Source: Coffea arabica (lineage: Eukaryota; Streptophyta; Magnoliopsida; Gentianales; Rubiaceae). From it: a stretch of 64,000 nucleotides of DNA. The DNA lies in NCBI RefSeq assembly GCF_036785885.1, contig NC_092320.1, positions 11,595,557 to 11,659,556 on the forward strand, read 5' to 3'. A program made the translations under genes and the position numbers. Below the pieces are notes generated by a model that was given only the letters and a program-made list of their open reading frames with translations, did no database searches and was not told the origin of the DNA. Position 1 is the first letter of the stretch; each line of letters starts with the position of its first letter. This document shows, piece by piece, positions 25,863-36,152 of the stretch.

Positions 25863-26280
25863 CACGCGGTTTTCCACATGGATGCTTCATCTTATATATA
25901 CATATATAACAGCCCTTGAATAATCAACCATATACATGTTTTTTATTCTCCTTTGGGGAAAATGGCATGATGCATCCATATGTTTGGAAAGGAATTTTCA
26001 ATCAAAAAATGTCTATGTTTTTCGTAAATATATTTTTCAATCGTTTTTTTGTCTGCATATCTCAAATCGATACAGTACATTTTCTACAAAAATTCCAGAA
26101 AATTTCAATTCAAACACAACCTATGTCTAATATGGATGCATCATGTCATTTTCCCGAGGAGAATGAGGAGAAAAAAAAAAGTATATGGTTGATTATTGAA
26201 GGGCTTTTTTTTTTAAATATATATATATATATATATGTAAGATGAAGCATCCATATGGAATGGAAAGTGGAAACCGCGTG
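25863..26280. mobile_element. fold-back element with nested MITE
   Basis: Both ends start with CACGCGGTTT, and the two arms (about 25863-25977 and 26127-26280) are imperfect inverted copies for more than 100 bp. Shared blocks include ATGGATGCTTCATCTTA, AATAATCAACCATATAC and CATGATGCATCCATAT. The right arm has a longer TA run (26215-26236). The centre (25981-26116) is a separate MITE. No target-site duplication was found. Confidence 0.75.
25981..26116. mobile_element. GTTTGG-type MITE inside the fold-back element
   Basis: Termini TGTTTGGAA... and ...TTCAAACACA are inverted. The inner block on the minus strand (ACTGTATCGATTTGAGATAT) corresponds to that of the copy at 45590-45726 (ACTATAGCGATTTGATGTAT), so they are the same family. 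Confidence 0.55.
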
Positions 26281-26903
26281 CAAAACTTGAAGTGAAGCAT
26301 CAGAATCAAGGATGGCTCCTTGGAAGCTAGCAATAAAAGTCTTGTGTGATTACTGCAACTTGCTGGTGGTGAAAACCTCCTTTCAACATTTATATCCTGT
26401 CCTTATCCATATTTTCTGACAGTATTCTATACTATAAATCCACAATTACTACTACTATAAAAGTTCGTGGTTTTCTTTTTTTTTTTTTTAATTTTTTCCA
26501 GTAAAGTTTGTTTGAAAGATGAGTGGACATGTTTTGGCTTCTGGTGGAGACAGCTTTTTCTCCGTTCTGAATCTTTTTATGCTTACAAGACTTATACATT
26601 TTATATATATATAGAGTTGTTAATGGGTCAATTCCGCAATCCTGATAGACAGAACCACTCAGTAGTGTGTAAAATGGATGCCTGCTTTTAAAATCTTTTG
26701 TCCTAATCACGAGGACAGGACTTTTCGCATCAAAGAAATGTTCATTCAATTGATTCACCACCGACAACAAACCTAAGTAAATCAAGATTCGTCTTAAATC
26801 TCAATAATATAAGAGATATTTTTGGAATTACAAAAAATTAATTACTTTTATTGTTGATCGTTTTCAGTCAAACAGAGAAACGGTTAATGCCAAAATGAAT
26901 TTA

Positions 26904-27855
26904 GTGCCTGTTTGATAACATAAACAAGTGCTGAAACTGAATTCATTCAGACATTCAGATGTTGTGGGTGTTTGATAAATAAAAATTCACCTGCTGAACT
27001 TATTAAGTGGTGCTGAATTTGTATGTATTTTTTTCAGCACAAGAATCGTAGCTGAATGCTTAATTTGATAAGAGTCAAGAGATTTACTTCAACTACTTTA
27101 TCTTATCTACCAAATATATCCCTATTTGTTAATTACATTCAAAATCCTTATTTAATTAAACAACTTAATATTTCCTATTCAAAATCCTTATTTAATTAAA
27201 CAAAACAACCTGATATTCTCTATTCAAAATTTTTTTTTAACAATAATATTTTTTTTGCAGTAATTTTCATCCACAAACATTTATATTTTGATATTTTTTT
27301 TGTGCAGATAAATATTATTTATGTGATGCAGCTTATTCACACACACGTGGCTTTATGACACCATATCGAAATATTAGATATTGGTTGTCTGATTTTCGAA
27401 ATGCTTCTCGTCCAAGATCAAAAAAAGAACGCTTTAAACCAAACACATGCAAGATTGAGAAATGTAATTGAACGTGCTTTTGGAGTATTAAAAGATCGTT
27501 TTTCCATTCTCAAAACGATGAAACCATACCCTTTTCCCACACAAAGAAACATTGTCATTGTATGCATTGCTCTTCACAATCATTGTCATTTTCATACCTA
27601 ACAATTTTAAGTTAATTAAATTATAGGTTCTATTTTCTTTTTGGATTAAAAGATAGAAGGGCAAAATTGTACAATTTAGCTTATTAAGCATTAAGTTATG
27701 AATATTTATCAAACAATATAAATAGATTCAGCATTAAGATTCAGACATTCATATATCTTTTTTCAGTGCTTAAAATTCACCAAATTAATTATTTCAGTAT
27801 TCAGAGTTCAGAGTTCAGAGTTCAGAATTTAGATTCAGTATTATCAAACGGAGCC
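26904..27855 (+). mobile_element. degenerate PIF/Harbinger transposon
   Basis: 952 bp flanked by TTA at 26901-26903 and 27856-27858, the 3-bp target-site duplication typical of PIF/Harbinger. The imperfect inverted ends are GTGCCTGTTTGATAA and, reversed, GGCTCCGTTTGATAA. It contains C-terminal transposase remnants (see the pseudogene at 27307-27601). A short AGAGTTC tandem run lies near 27803-27825. Confidence 0.8.
27307..27601 (+). pseudogene. Harbinger-type transposase fragment, frameshifted
   Basis: One frame gives YYLCDAAYSHTRGFMTPYRN then RYWLSDFR. After a frame change near 27420-27440 another frame gives ARLRNVIERAFGVLKDRF and IALHNH. These are the DAGY...GFL.PYRN...RNVIERAFGVLK-type blocks of the DDE_Tnp_4 transposase C-terminus. 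The N-terminus and the first catalytic acids are gone, and the frameshift removes function. Confidence 0.8.
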
Positions 27856-28274
27856 TTAGTCCTGGTTCTTGGCTATTGAACTTGCCCCACCACGACCGGT
27901 CAGCTAAATCCTCCATGAGGGGCGGAAACATCGAATTACAGCCACAAGCATATTATTAGACTTCATCAACGCACGCTGTCATTTTTCGTTTGGTGGGGAT
28001 TGGTTATATGATGAATAAAATGGAGTGTGATTTGAAGTGATGTGATATATACAGAAGTTTGATTGAAAACGGACTGGTAATGGTGTGCAATTCTTTTTCT
28101 TTTCTTTCTTTTTTTTTTTTTGATAAAGTGTACTACAATTCATGTAAAAATTAAGTAGTTTAGTATTTTCATAATGGGACTTGTGGATATAGTGCAATTA
28201 TAAAATTTGGCGTACAATGTAGGTTATTGATGTGAGGGTCTTGTAGACACATTCTGCGCGCATCATGCTGTTGG

Positions 28275-28485
28275 CACTTGAGATCCTCGGTGACATGTTT
28301 TCTATGCCAATTCAATGCCACCAATAGTATTGTGCCAAGTGTCATGTTATTATTTACTAGTGTGTTAAATCAAGTCAAATTAAATTATTAGAAAATTAAA
28401 ATATAAATAATAACATGACACTTGGCACAACACTATTGGTGGCATTGAGTTGGCATAGAAAATATGTCACCAAGAATCTCAAGTG
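28275..28485. mobile_element. MULE-type MITE with long inverted repeats
   Basis: 211 bp in which arms of about 80 bp, starting CACTTGAGAT, are near-perfect inverted copies around a short AT-rich loop (about 28357-28405). It is flanked by TGCTGTTGG (28266-28274) and TGCTGCTGG (28486-28494), a 9-bp duplication with one mismatch, as expected for Mutator-like elements. It is noncoding and its transcript would form one long hairpin. Confidence 0.8.
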
Positions 28486-29724
28486 TGCTGCTGGGAAAGA
28501 GTAGAATTCTGAAATTCAACTCAATAGAAACATTCCAAAATAATAGGGAAAAAAAGCCTCATTCATTCTAATCAGAAACTGTCTTCTTTCGTAGAGTACG
28601 AGGATATGAATCAATGATTTGATATCATGAATATGATACGATTTGATGAGGACAAAGGTTTGCTTTAGAACCCTTTTTTGCATGGATGATGAGCGGTGGT
28701 TGACCGGCCGACTGGCACAGTGTTCTGGATATGAACAAGACGGTTGAATCAGTCAAGTGTTCTGATTAATTACTTATGGTTTGAGGAAACTTAAAATTAT
28801 TTAAGCTAGTGAGAGAATCACACCCTACGGTAATTAAGAAAATTTTAATTGCCTTATTAAATTTAATAGAAATTATTAGAAGTTTTTTTGGTCTTGCAAA
28901 AAAAGGTTATGATTATTTTTGGGAAACAAACAAAAAAAAAAGTTACTAGAAGTGGAAGTTATTAGAAATTATCAAATTCAAGTTGTTATTTTTAATAAAT
29001 CTTTGCTTTTGTGAGGGTAAAATTAAAAAAATTAAAAATGATACTAAATTTTAACACCAAACCTCCTCCTCACACATTATATATAAAAAGATGCAGAAGT
29101 TTTTTTTTTTAATAAGTAAAAAGGATCGAATTCAAAACTTCTCATTTACACACTATCGCTCCCCCCTCGATGGGGGATTGGAAAGATGTTGAAGTTAAGA
29201 ACCAATAAAATGAGGCGATTAAACTGACTCTTATTTCCTCTGTAATACTTAAGAGTACTTATGAAGGGGTTGGTTTCTTCAGACACCAAAGGTTTATGCT
29301 ATGTTTCTCCGACCAATGACCAATGCCCAATAACCACAACGGTGACGAGAGAAATAGAACGCGAGCAAATAAAATCCATGAAGAATGCATCAGCGATTCT
29401 AAAAATCATACGTGAGCTACAGGCTCAGCCAAGCCAGCCTAAACTTTAAATGAAATCGTTTGACATTTTCAAGAGTGATGTTGATAATTATTCACGTAAA
29501 ATAACAAGCATGAAACTAAACTATACAAGTAAAATGCCTCAAAGAAATTTTCAATGTATAAACATTCCAGTATTAATTTTATCAAACTTGATCATAGCTC
29601 CGTTCAAGCTCGATGGACCTTTATGCCCAAGCTCGTTCCAATTCTAATTTTATAAGTTACAGCTCCTGCAAAAGTCAATTTGTTCAGAAGCTTTTACATA
29701 TATGGCTATGTAAATTTTTCTTGC

Positions 29725-31732
29725 TCACGCCTGCAATCCGTCTGTGTACTGTATGCCAGTGGAAGGCAACCATGAATCTCCCAAAATAAATTTAGCCACG
29801 GTAAATTTGTTAGCCACGGATGGGTCTTGAATCTCATGGAATCCAGGCCAATTGACTCTATTATCCAAGCGAGCTCCTGGTCCAAAGTTCATATACTCCC
29901 CATAATATAGAGTACCAAGTGCAAAACTCCCGTTCCACGGTAGCCATCCCTTGGGATGAATTGCACTGCTAATGTACGATTGCAGGATAACCGTTCTGGA
30001 GTACAATTTCCAGGGCCTTCCGAGATATGTCTCTATATTGGCCGCTGTAACATCTGGCTCGGCCGATATGTGCGAGAATTGGATGGAGAAGCCTGAACCA
30101 TCACCAGGCTCCTTCCGGCCTTGAGCTGTGATGGCGTTCTTTTGCTGTGGGAGGCCTTTTCGGGCACGGATTTGGCAGCTTTGGAAGACAGCGGTGGAAC
30201 GACCGAAGATGAAATCCACGGTGCCAGTGATCAGGCAACTTTTGTAGAATTGGCGCAGGTTGTGGGCATAAAGGGTGTCTTGATATCCCCTGAATGCACA
30301 TCTGTAAATGGCTGATAAGTCAGAATCGGATAGAAATGCGATTGCTTGGGCCTTTTGAGGTCCTGCGGTGTTTTGGAACGTAATATCTCGAGCGATGAAT
30401 CCTCGGCCTTTTACACCTACCACATGTGACATGAGGGAGTATCAAAACAATCAGCAAATTTGTGTCAGTAATTTTGAGTGAAGTCCAACAATTACTTTAG
30501 CACTTTTGTTTTCTCGGAATGAAAGGATTCTTACGGAAGGTGCCAGACTTGTAAGATTTAAAGCCATCGGCTGCGTTTCGATTGCCAGTTATTACTGTAG
30601 CATCTATGCCATCTCCAATCAACGCCACATTCCATTTCTTCTTGTCGATTTCCACGTACTCTTGATATACGCCTCGCTTAATGTATATTACAAACCGCCT
30701 GGAAGAACGTTTAGGGACGAGGTTAATTGCATCACTAATTTTAGTGAAATTCCCAGTGCCATCGGCTGCCACGACCACATCAGCTGAACCCTTGTCAAGG
30801 GGTTGGAGCAAGAGTTTCTTTTCTTCGTGTTTAAGCCAAGAGGGAAAAGTTTGTTCATGGTTGGTGGGGTTTCTGCCGCCACGCATGGAATCAGGTGGTA
30901 AATGTACGGTGTCACGAATGCCAGTGACTAAGGAGGTCACTTGGCTGAGTCTCTCTTCCACCAGGCTTTTGATCGTCCCGCTGGTGCCATCAAAACCTTC
31001 TAAGCAGGTGTCTTGATTCACCAGCACACCGTTCAACCACGTCCTGAAATCAAAACCTAAATCACCTGTACCGTAACGAGTACCTGCCATAATTTTAAAC
31101 ATTTCAGATTTGTAGAATTAGACTGGAAAAAAAAAAGACAAACATGATTTGTTGGTTATGGCTATATGTAACCTTTTTTTTTCTTTTTTGGGCAAATTGG
31201 CGATGAATAACTAGCCATAATAGACTTCACCAGAGATTTTCTAGTGGCCTTGCCATAACTAGTTCATACATGCGTGTCTTGATAGTAGTAAATAGATGGA
31301 TTTGGCATACAATTTACAATGACTAACGGATCAATTAAGTTGTGCAACGTAAAGAATCGTTGTTATTTTAATCAGAAAGTGTTTGGCACATTGAATATTA
31401 ATAAGAGGTTTACCGTCATCAGGTTTCAGAGAAGCTGAGAGCGTCCAATCTAACAATTCAGCCGATAAATCAAGCAGTTCAAGGCAATCAGAAATGGCAT
31501 TAGACAAATGGAAATCGTTGGAGACATGGCTGAACTGGGAAACAGTGGAGGTAACATTCTGGATTGCGTTGATTGCAGTCTCGAGCGAGCTTGAAAACTC
31601 CGAAACTGGCACCATCAAGTAGTCGGGCTGAAACAAATCCGAGCTGCCACAGCTTAACAAGTGAGACCATGGACACAAAAGTATCATCAAAAGCCAGAAG
31701 AAAAATTCAACACAAGAAGCCATTACTGTCAT
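29725..31732 (-). CDS. PME-D: pectinesterase with diverged inhibitor domain
   Basis: 519 aa (516 if the second ATG at 31723 is used). Exons are 31732..31414, 31083..30535 and 30416..29725; junctions are GACG|GTAAAC, GGCAG|GTACTC, TTCC|GTAAGA and GGTAG|GTGTAA. Residues about 8-28 form a hydrophobic signal segment. The PMEI part keeps SDCLELLDLSAE and QDTCLEG. However, the Cys that precedes LMVP in PME-E is Tyr38 here, and the usual RKLL cleavage motif is KKLL (195-198). Catalytic residues are intact: Q313, Q335-D336 (GYQDTLY), D357, R423 and W425; the usual FIFGNAA is FIFGRST. Both introns fall at the same positions as in PME-E and most motifs are shared, so D and E form a tandem pair 1.35 kb apart. 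Confidence 0.9.
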
Positions 31733-33085
31733 TCTTAGTTCTTTCCCCTGACCCTGAGAACGAGAAGAAATCGAGCGTGATGGCTCTGCTTATAGTGCAA
31801 AGAAACAAAGTTTGGGTGTCATCAGCCCGTTGCATTAGTTTGTGATAAAAAAACGTGTGGAGTTGCGATTACAAAGTTTAAGCAAGACGTAGGCGTACGT
31901 GTTTGGACAGAAGCTTGAAAATACTTGCATTATGCGTATTGTTGAATATTTATCAATCCATAAATGTGCAAGTTTTTAGAATCCAAGGCCTGCTGATCAA
32001 ACAATATTGTCTGTAGCTTATTTTCGTAATCATTAGTCTAGGTTGTCATTTGAGGGAGTGGGAACCAGAGACTCCTCTCTATTTCCTGTAACACACTTCT
32101 GCACAAGTCTGGTATTCTATTAATTGATGAAAAGAATTTTTGCTTTTTTTGGCGGTAAGAGTTGGTGCCGTTCTGCGCTTTTTTAAAGAAATATAAGAGT
32201 TACTCGACAACAATCTTTCAACTACAATCAATTTTGGCGTTAGCATTGATCTTCGCAGAACGCCAAAATTTGAAGGTTCAGAGCTCTCACTTTGCCAAAT
32301 GCTAATCTCAATTCAGAGCTCTCGCAGAACGCCAACCGCACAGACTCAACAACTGAGCACCCACCAATACGTCGTCCAAAGTGACTCATTCAAGTTCAAT
32401 GATCCACTGGCTATTATCACTGCCCCGACGCATCTTCAAGTAGCATTTCTTTTTAATAGACATTCTACTTTCAATAAATTATGTTTCAATACATAAATGT
32501 CCAGCAAGTAGCAACAACCCAACAACAAATCTTTGTGCTCTGTTTCCCGATTTAATGCTGCACGTTTGAGCAAGCAATTCACAAGATAAGCATCTATTTT
32601 TTGTTCCATGGTTTTTAAGCCAAGACACTACGACCCGGAAAGCCAAAAAATGTAGTAGTGGTAGCACTAAAATTCAAGGTCTAACGAGAGAAAAGAAAAA
32701 AGAGAGAAGAAACCCACCCCCCCCCCCCAACCCCACAAAAAAAAAAAGGAACAAGTGCTCAAAGTCTAAAGCAAATTAAACTCAACCAAACAACAAAAGA
32801 CAGAAAAGAGGGGGGGAAATGTCGGATAAGTGCACAAGGTTGTTAAATTGGCATGTTGCTTAATCGATAGGATGCTACGGAGGAGCCAGAAGCTTTCAAA
32901 CATGCTGGACTCAACTGGGCTTAATTAGTACCTGTCCCCTTTAAATGAAATGCATATCAGCATCACAGCCAGCAACTTGCCTTTTATATATATATTTTTT
33001 GCCATTAATTATAAGTCAAAAAAATGTTCAATTAATTCGAGAAGCCAAAAACCTTTACAGATACGTGTGTGGAAAATTTTTCAAT
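31733..33085. other. intergenic, PME-D promoter / PME-E 3' side
   Basis: 1.35 kb. It holds the presumed PME-D promoter (TATA at 31789-31794), an 11-C homopolymer near 32719-32729 flanked by purine-rich runs, and a short TA run near 32986. No gene was seen. Confidence 0.6.
31789..31794 (-). promoter_or_regulatory. TATA box of PME-D
   Basis: CTATAAGCAG context on the minus strand, about 58 bp upstream of the first ATG. Confidence 0.45.
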
Positions 33086-35983
33086 TTAAACAGCCAGGCC
33101 AGCCGTGTACTTCACTCCAGTCATGGGCAGCCATGAGTTTCCCACAATGAATTGAGCCACGGTGAAGTTGTTTGCCACAGCCGAGTCATTAATTGCGTGG
33201 AAACCTGGCCACTTGACTCTACTCCCCAATCCAGCCCCCGGTCCAGTGTTCATATACTCCCCGTAATATAAAGTATCAAGTGCAAAATTCCCATTCCACT
33301 CCAGCCATCCTTGAGGCTTAATTGCGTTGCTAATAAATGACTGCATTATCACCGTTCTTGAATACAATTTCCATGGCCTTCCAAGAAAGGTCTCGGTCGA
33401 GTTCAGGGAAGCCAGAACATCAGGCTCCGCGGATATGTTTGAGAATTGGATGGAAAAGCCTGATGGCTCAGTAATTACCTTGCGGCCTTGTGCTGTTATG
33501 GTGTTTTTCTGATTTGGTAGGCCTTTCCGGGCATTGAGCGTGCACCTTTGGAAGACGACGCTGCCATCACCAAATATGAAATCGACTGTGCCCGTCACTA
33601 CACATTCTCCGTAGAATTGGCGCATCGAGTGGGCGTAAAGGGTGTCCTGAAAACCCCTTATGGCACATCTATAGACGACTGATAAATCAGAATCTGATCG
33701 GAATGCGACTGCTTGGTGCTTTTGGGGTCCTGCAGTGTTCTCGAATGTCATGTCCCGTGCTATGAACCCTTGTCCCTTGACGCCTGCACATGCCAATTGG
33801 CCAAGCCAGCAAAATTTAGCGTTTCATTTGATAGGCTAATGACGCCCTTATCGTAGCAATAAATCAATTAATTCCCTCGAGTCCCTCCCAGCTTCTTCTG
33901 GATAATTTACGAAACATAAAAAAAAATGCCAATGCAGAAGCAGGCAAGAAGGTATGGGTCAGGTGGGATGTTCTTTTTGGTTCTGTAAATTGTCAAGTCA
34001 TGAAGATAAAAGTATGGCCCTACACTATGGACCATGGGACGATTAAATTTTTGGTGCATTCACACGTTGACATAGTTAGTTAATTCCCTCACCAGCTACA
34101 TGGTAACATGCTACTACAACGTAAGAAGCAATCAAGACTTGTATTTCCTTTGCAATCTTCACCACAAAAGGAAGGAACAAATAGAAGCCTTATACTTAGC
34201 TTTGAAGGAATTCCCCTTTCTTACTTAATGAAATCTCCACTACTAAAAGCTACTACAACTTAAGAAGTGACATATGAGTCATAATATTCAAGTCTCACCT
34301 CTATTCAGTCATGCACATGTTAGCCCGCAGTCTTAAAAAGTAACGGGACCCTCCCAAATATTTCAGTGACAATTAAAGAAAAATTCCCCCTTTTTTTGAC
34401 CTGGAGTACTATTTTGATACTACTAGTATATATAGACACAAAATCTCATGATATGCTTAAAAAGTGGTCATCGGTGAGTTTGTCCGTTCACTGCCACTAA
34501 ACGTAATTTGGAGCACCATATATAATGCATGATTGGGTTATTGAAAGTACATGAAAGAAAACTGGGTAGTACTACTAGAGATCTTACCAAAGGTGGCAGA
34601 CCTATACGTGGTCCATCCATCGATAAAGCTTCGATTGCCGGATATAACGGTAACATCCATGCCATCTCCGATCAGCATTATATTCGGTTTCTTCTTGCTG
34701 ATCTCAATATACTCTTTGTAGACACCCTTTTTGATGTATATCACGAACCTTTTTGCACTTTGTTCAGGGGCTGCGCTGATCGCATCATTGACGCTAGTGA
34801 ATTTCCCTGTGCCATCTTGAGCCACTACTACATCGGCTTGGACCCCATTAGCCTGAAGGAGTTTTCTGTCCTTGGATTTAAGCCAAGACGGAAATTCAAA
34901 TTCTTTGCGGCTGGTCAGCTTTCGGCCGCCTGTACGTCCACCACCGCCACCGCCACTGCCGCCATTGGACTTGGAATCAGGTATTGGATGCACCATGCCG
35001 AGAACGTCGGTGACTAATGAGGTTATTTGGTTGAGGCTCCCCGCCACCAAGCTTTTGACAATGCCGTTGGTGCCCTCGAAACCTTCCATGCATGTGTCTT
35101 GGTTCACTAGCGCAGCGCTCAACCATGTCCTCAAATCAGAACTCAACCTAACTGTATTTGTATTATTCTTGCCTGTGATAATATTAAAAAAACTAAGTTT
35201 TTCTTCAATTGGAAAAAAGATATACCAGAACTACTAAATATAGGTAATCATTGAAGTAGCAGAGTTATATTAGTGTTTTTTATTTAAATCATTTTTTACG
35301 ATGAAGAGTTCCTATAACCATTTCTACCTCGCATATATCAAATTGCTACATCGTTACAGTAATTTTTCTAAAAAAAATCCAAAAAAATACGATCCAAACG
35401 TAAAAATGGCATACTCAATTAATGGTTGTCACTGCAGATATTTATGGCTAGGAGTACTTGTAACACTTTTTGGTAAATAATGGCTAGGACCAACTAGCCG
35501 AAGCGGAGATTTCTAGTAATATGTCCTGGTTGGCCACAGCCAAAAGCAAAGTTTGGCACTGTGCGGCTGTATGCTTTCAATAGTCACATTTCTAAAGCAA
35601 GAAATTTCATGTGTTTAGAAAAGCGGGAAAGGAAAACAGAGAGAATAGATAGACTACGTACCTGAAGGTTTCTGACCAGCGGAGAGAGTCCAGTCTAACT
35701 CATCAGCCGAAAGATCAAGCAAATCAAGGCAGTCTGAAATGGCATTAGACAACCTGAAATCTCCCAAGAAACTAGTGAATCTGGAGACAATGGAGGTCAC
35801 CTGCCGGACAATGCCTATGGTAGACTTCAATGAGCCCACAAACTCTGAAGTTGGCACCATCAAGCACTCCGACTGAATCAAAGGATTGTAATTCACACAG
35901 CTTACTAAATGAGGAGACCACAATCCCAAAATCACCAAAAAAGTGAACAAAATCTGGCAACGCGAAAAAGAAGCCATTTGCAT
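33086..35983 (-). CDS. PME-E: pectinesterase/pectinesterase inhibitor
   Basis: 534 aa. Exons are 35983..35662, 35172..34588 and 33783..33086; junctions are TTCAG|GTACGT, ATCACAG|GCAAGA, CTTTG|GTAAGA and TGCAG|GCGTCA. The second exon start has alternative AGs nearby; I chose the one that keeps phase and aligns with PME-D. Signal peptide about 8-28; PMEI domain with C40 (SECLMVP), SDC and QDTC. A glycine-rich insert (GGSGGGGGGRTGG, about 178-190) precedes the RKLL cleavage motif at 210-213. Catalytic residues are Q326, Q348-D349 (GFQDTLY), D370, R438 and W440. It is the 5'-most gene of the array and the closest relative of PME-D. Confidence 0.93.
33784..34587 (-). other. intron 2 of PME-E
   Basis: 804-bp phase-1 intron at the shared PME position. 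No nested feature was recognised. Confidence 0.8.
35173..35661 (-). other. intron 1 of PME-E
   Basis: 489-bp phase-1 intron inside the inhibitor domain. It contains a MITE remnant at about 35273-35399. Confidence 0.8.
35273..35399. mobile_element. GTTTGG-type MITE remnant
   Basis: The right end ...GATCCAAAC and the block TACATCGTTACAGTAATTTT match, inverted, the family seen at 25981, 43766 and 45590. The left terminus is degraded. Confidence 0.45.
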
Positions 35984-36019
35984 TTCCCTTCTTGCAATAA
36001 TAAGAAGTGCTTGTTATGG

Positions 36020-36025
36020 TTTATA
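36020..36025 (-). promoter_or_regulatory. possible TATA box of PME-E
   Basis: TATAAA on the minus strand, about 37 bp upstream of the PME-E ATG. If used, the 5' UTR would be very short. Confidence 0.35.
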
Positions 36026-36115
36026 ATGCAATGAAATTACACTATGTACGGTGTCATGCAAATTAATATGGTAACGAGGCCCTCCCTTTCTTCTTTTTTT
36101 TTTTTTTTTTTTGTT

Positions 36116-36152
36116 TGGGGGGGGGTGGGGTGGGGTGGGTTTGGGAATGGGG
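36116..36152 (+). other. G-rich tract, possible G-quadruplex
   Basis: A run of nine G's is followed by GGGG-T spaced repeats, immediately after a poly-T run, about 135-170 bp upstream of the PME-E start. At least four G3+ runs with short loops satisfy the usual G4 pattern. A second G-rich patch follows at about 36437-36492. Confidence 0.5.

Larger units (their letters stand above)
23533..29724. other. intergenic, PME-C to PME-D
   Basis: 6.2 kb rich in mobile DNA: a LINE-like tail (23804-23880), a 42-bp retroposon (24216-24257), a fold-back element with an inner MITE (25863-26280), a PIF/Harbinger relic (26904-27855) and a MULE-type MITE (28275-28485). No intact gene was seen. Confidence 0.7.

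Noticed and set aside
30681-31016. 111-codon plus-strand open frame
   Set aside because: Antisense shadow of PME-D exon 2; no domain.
34529-35017. 162-codon plus-strand open frame
   Set aside because: It is the antisense shadow of PME-E exon 2, whose minus-strand frame has clear PME motifs and splice sites.
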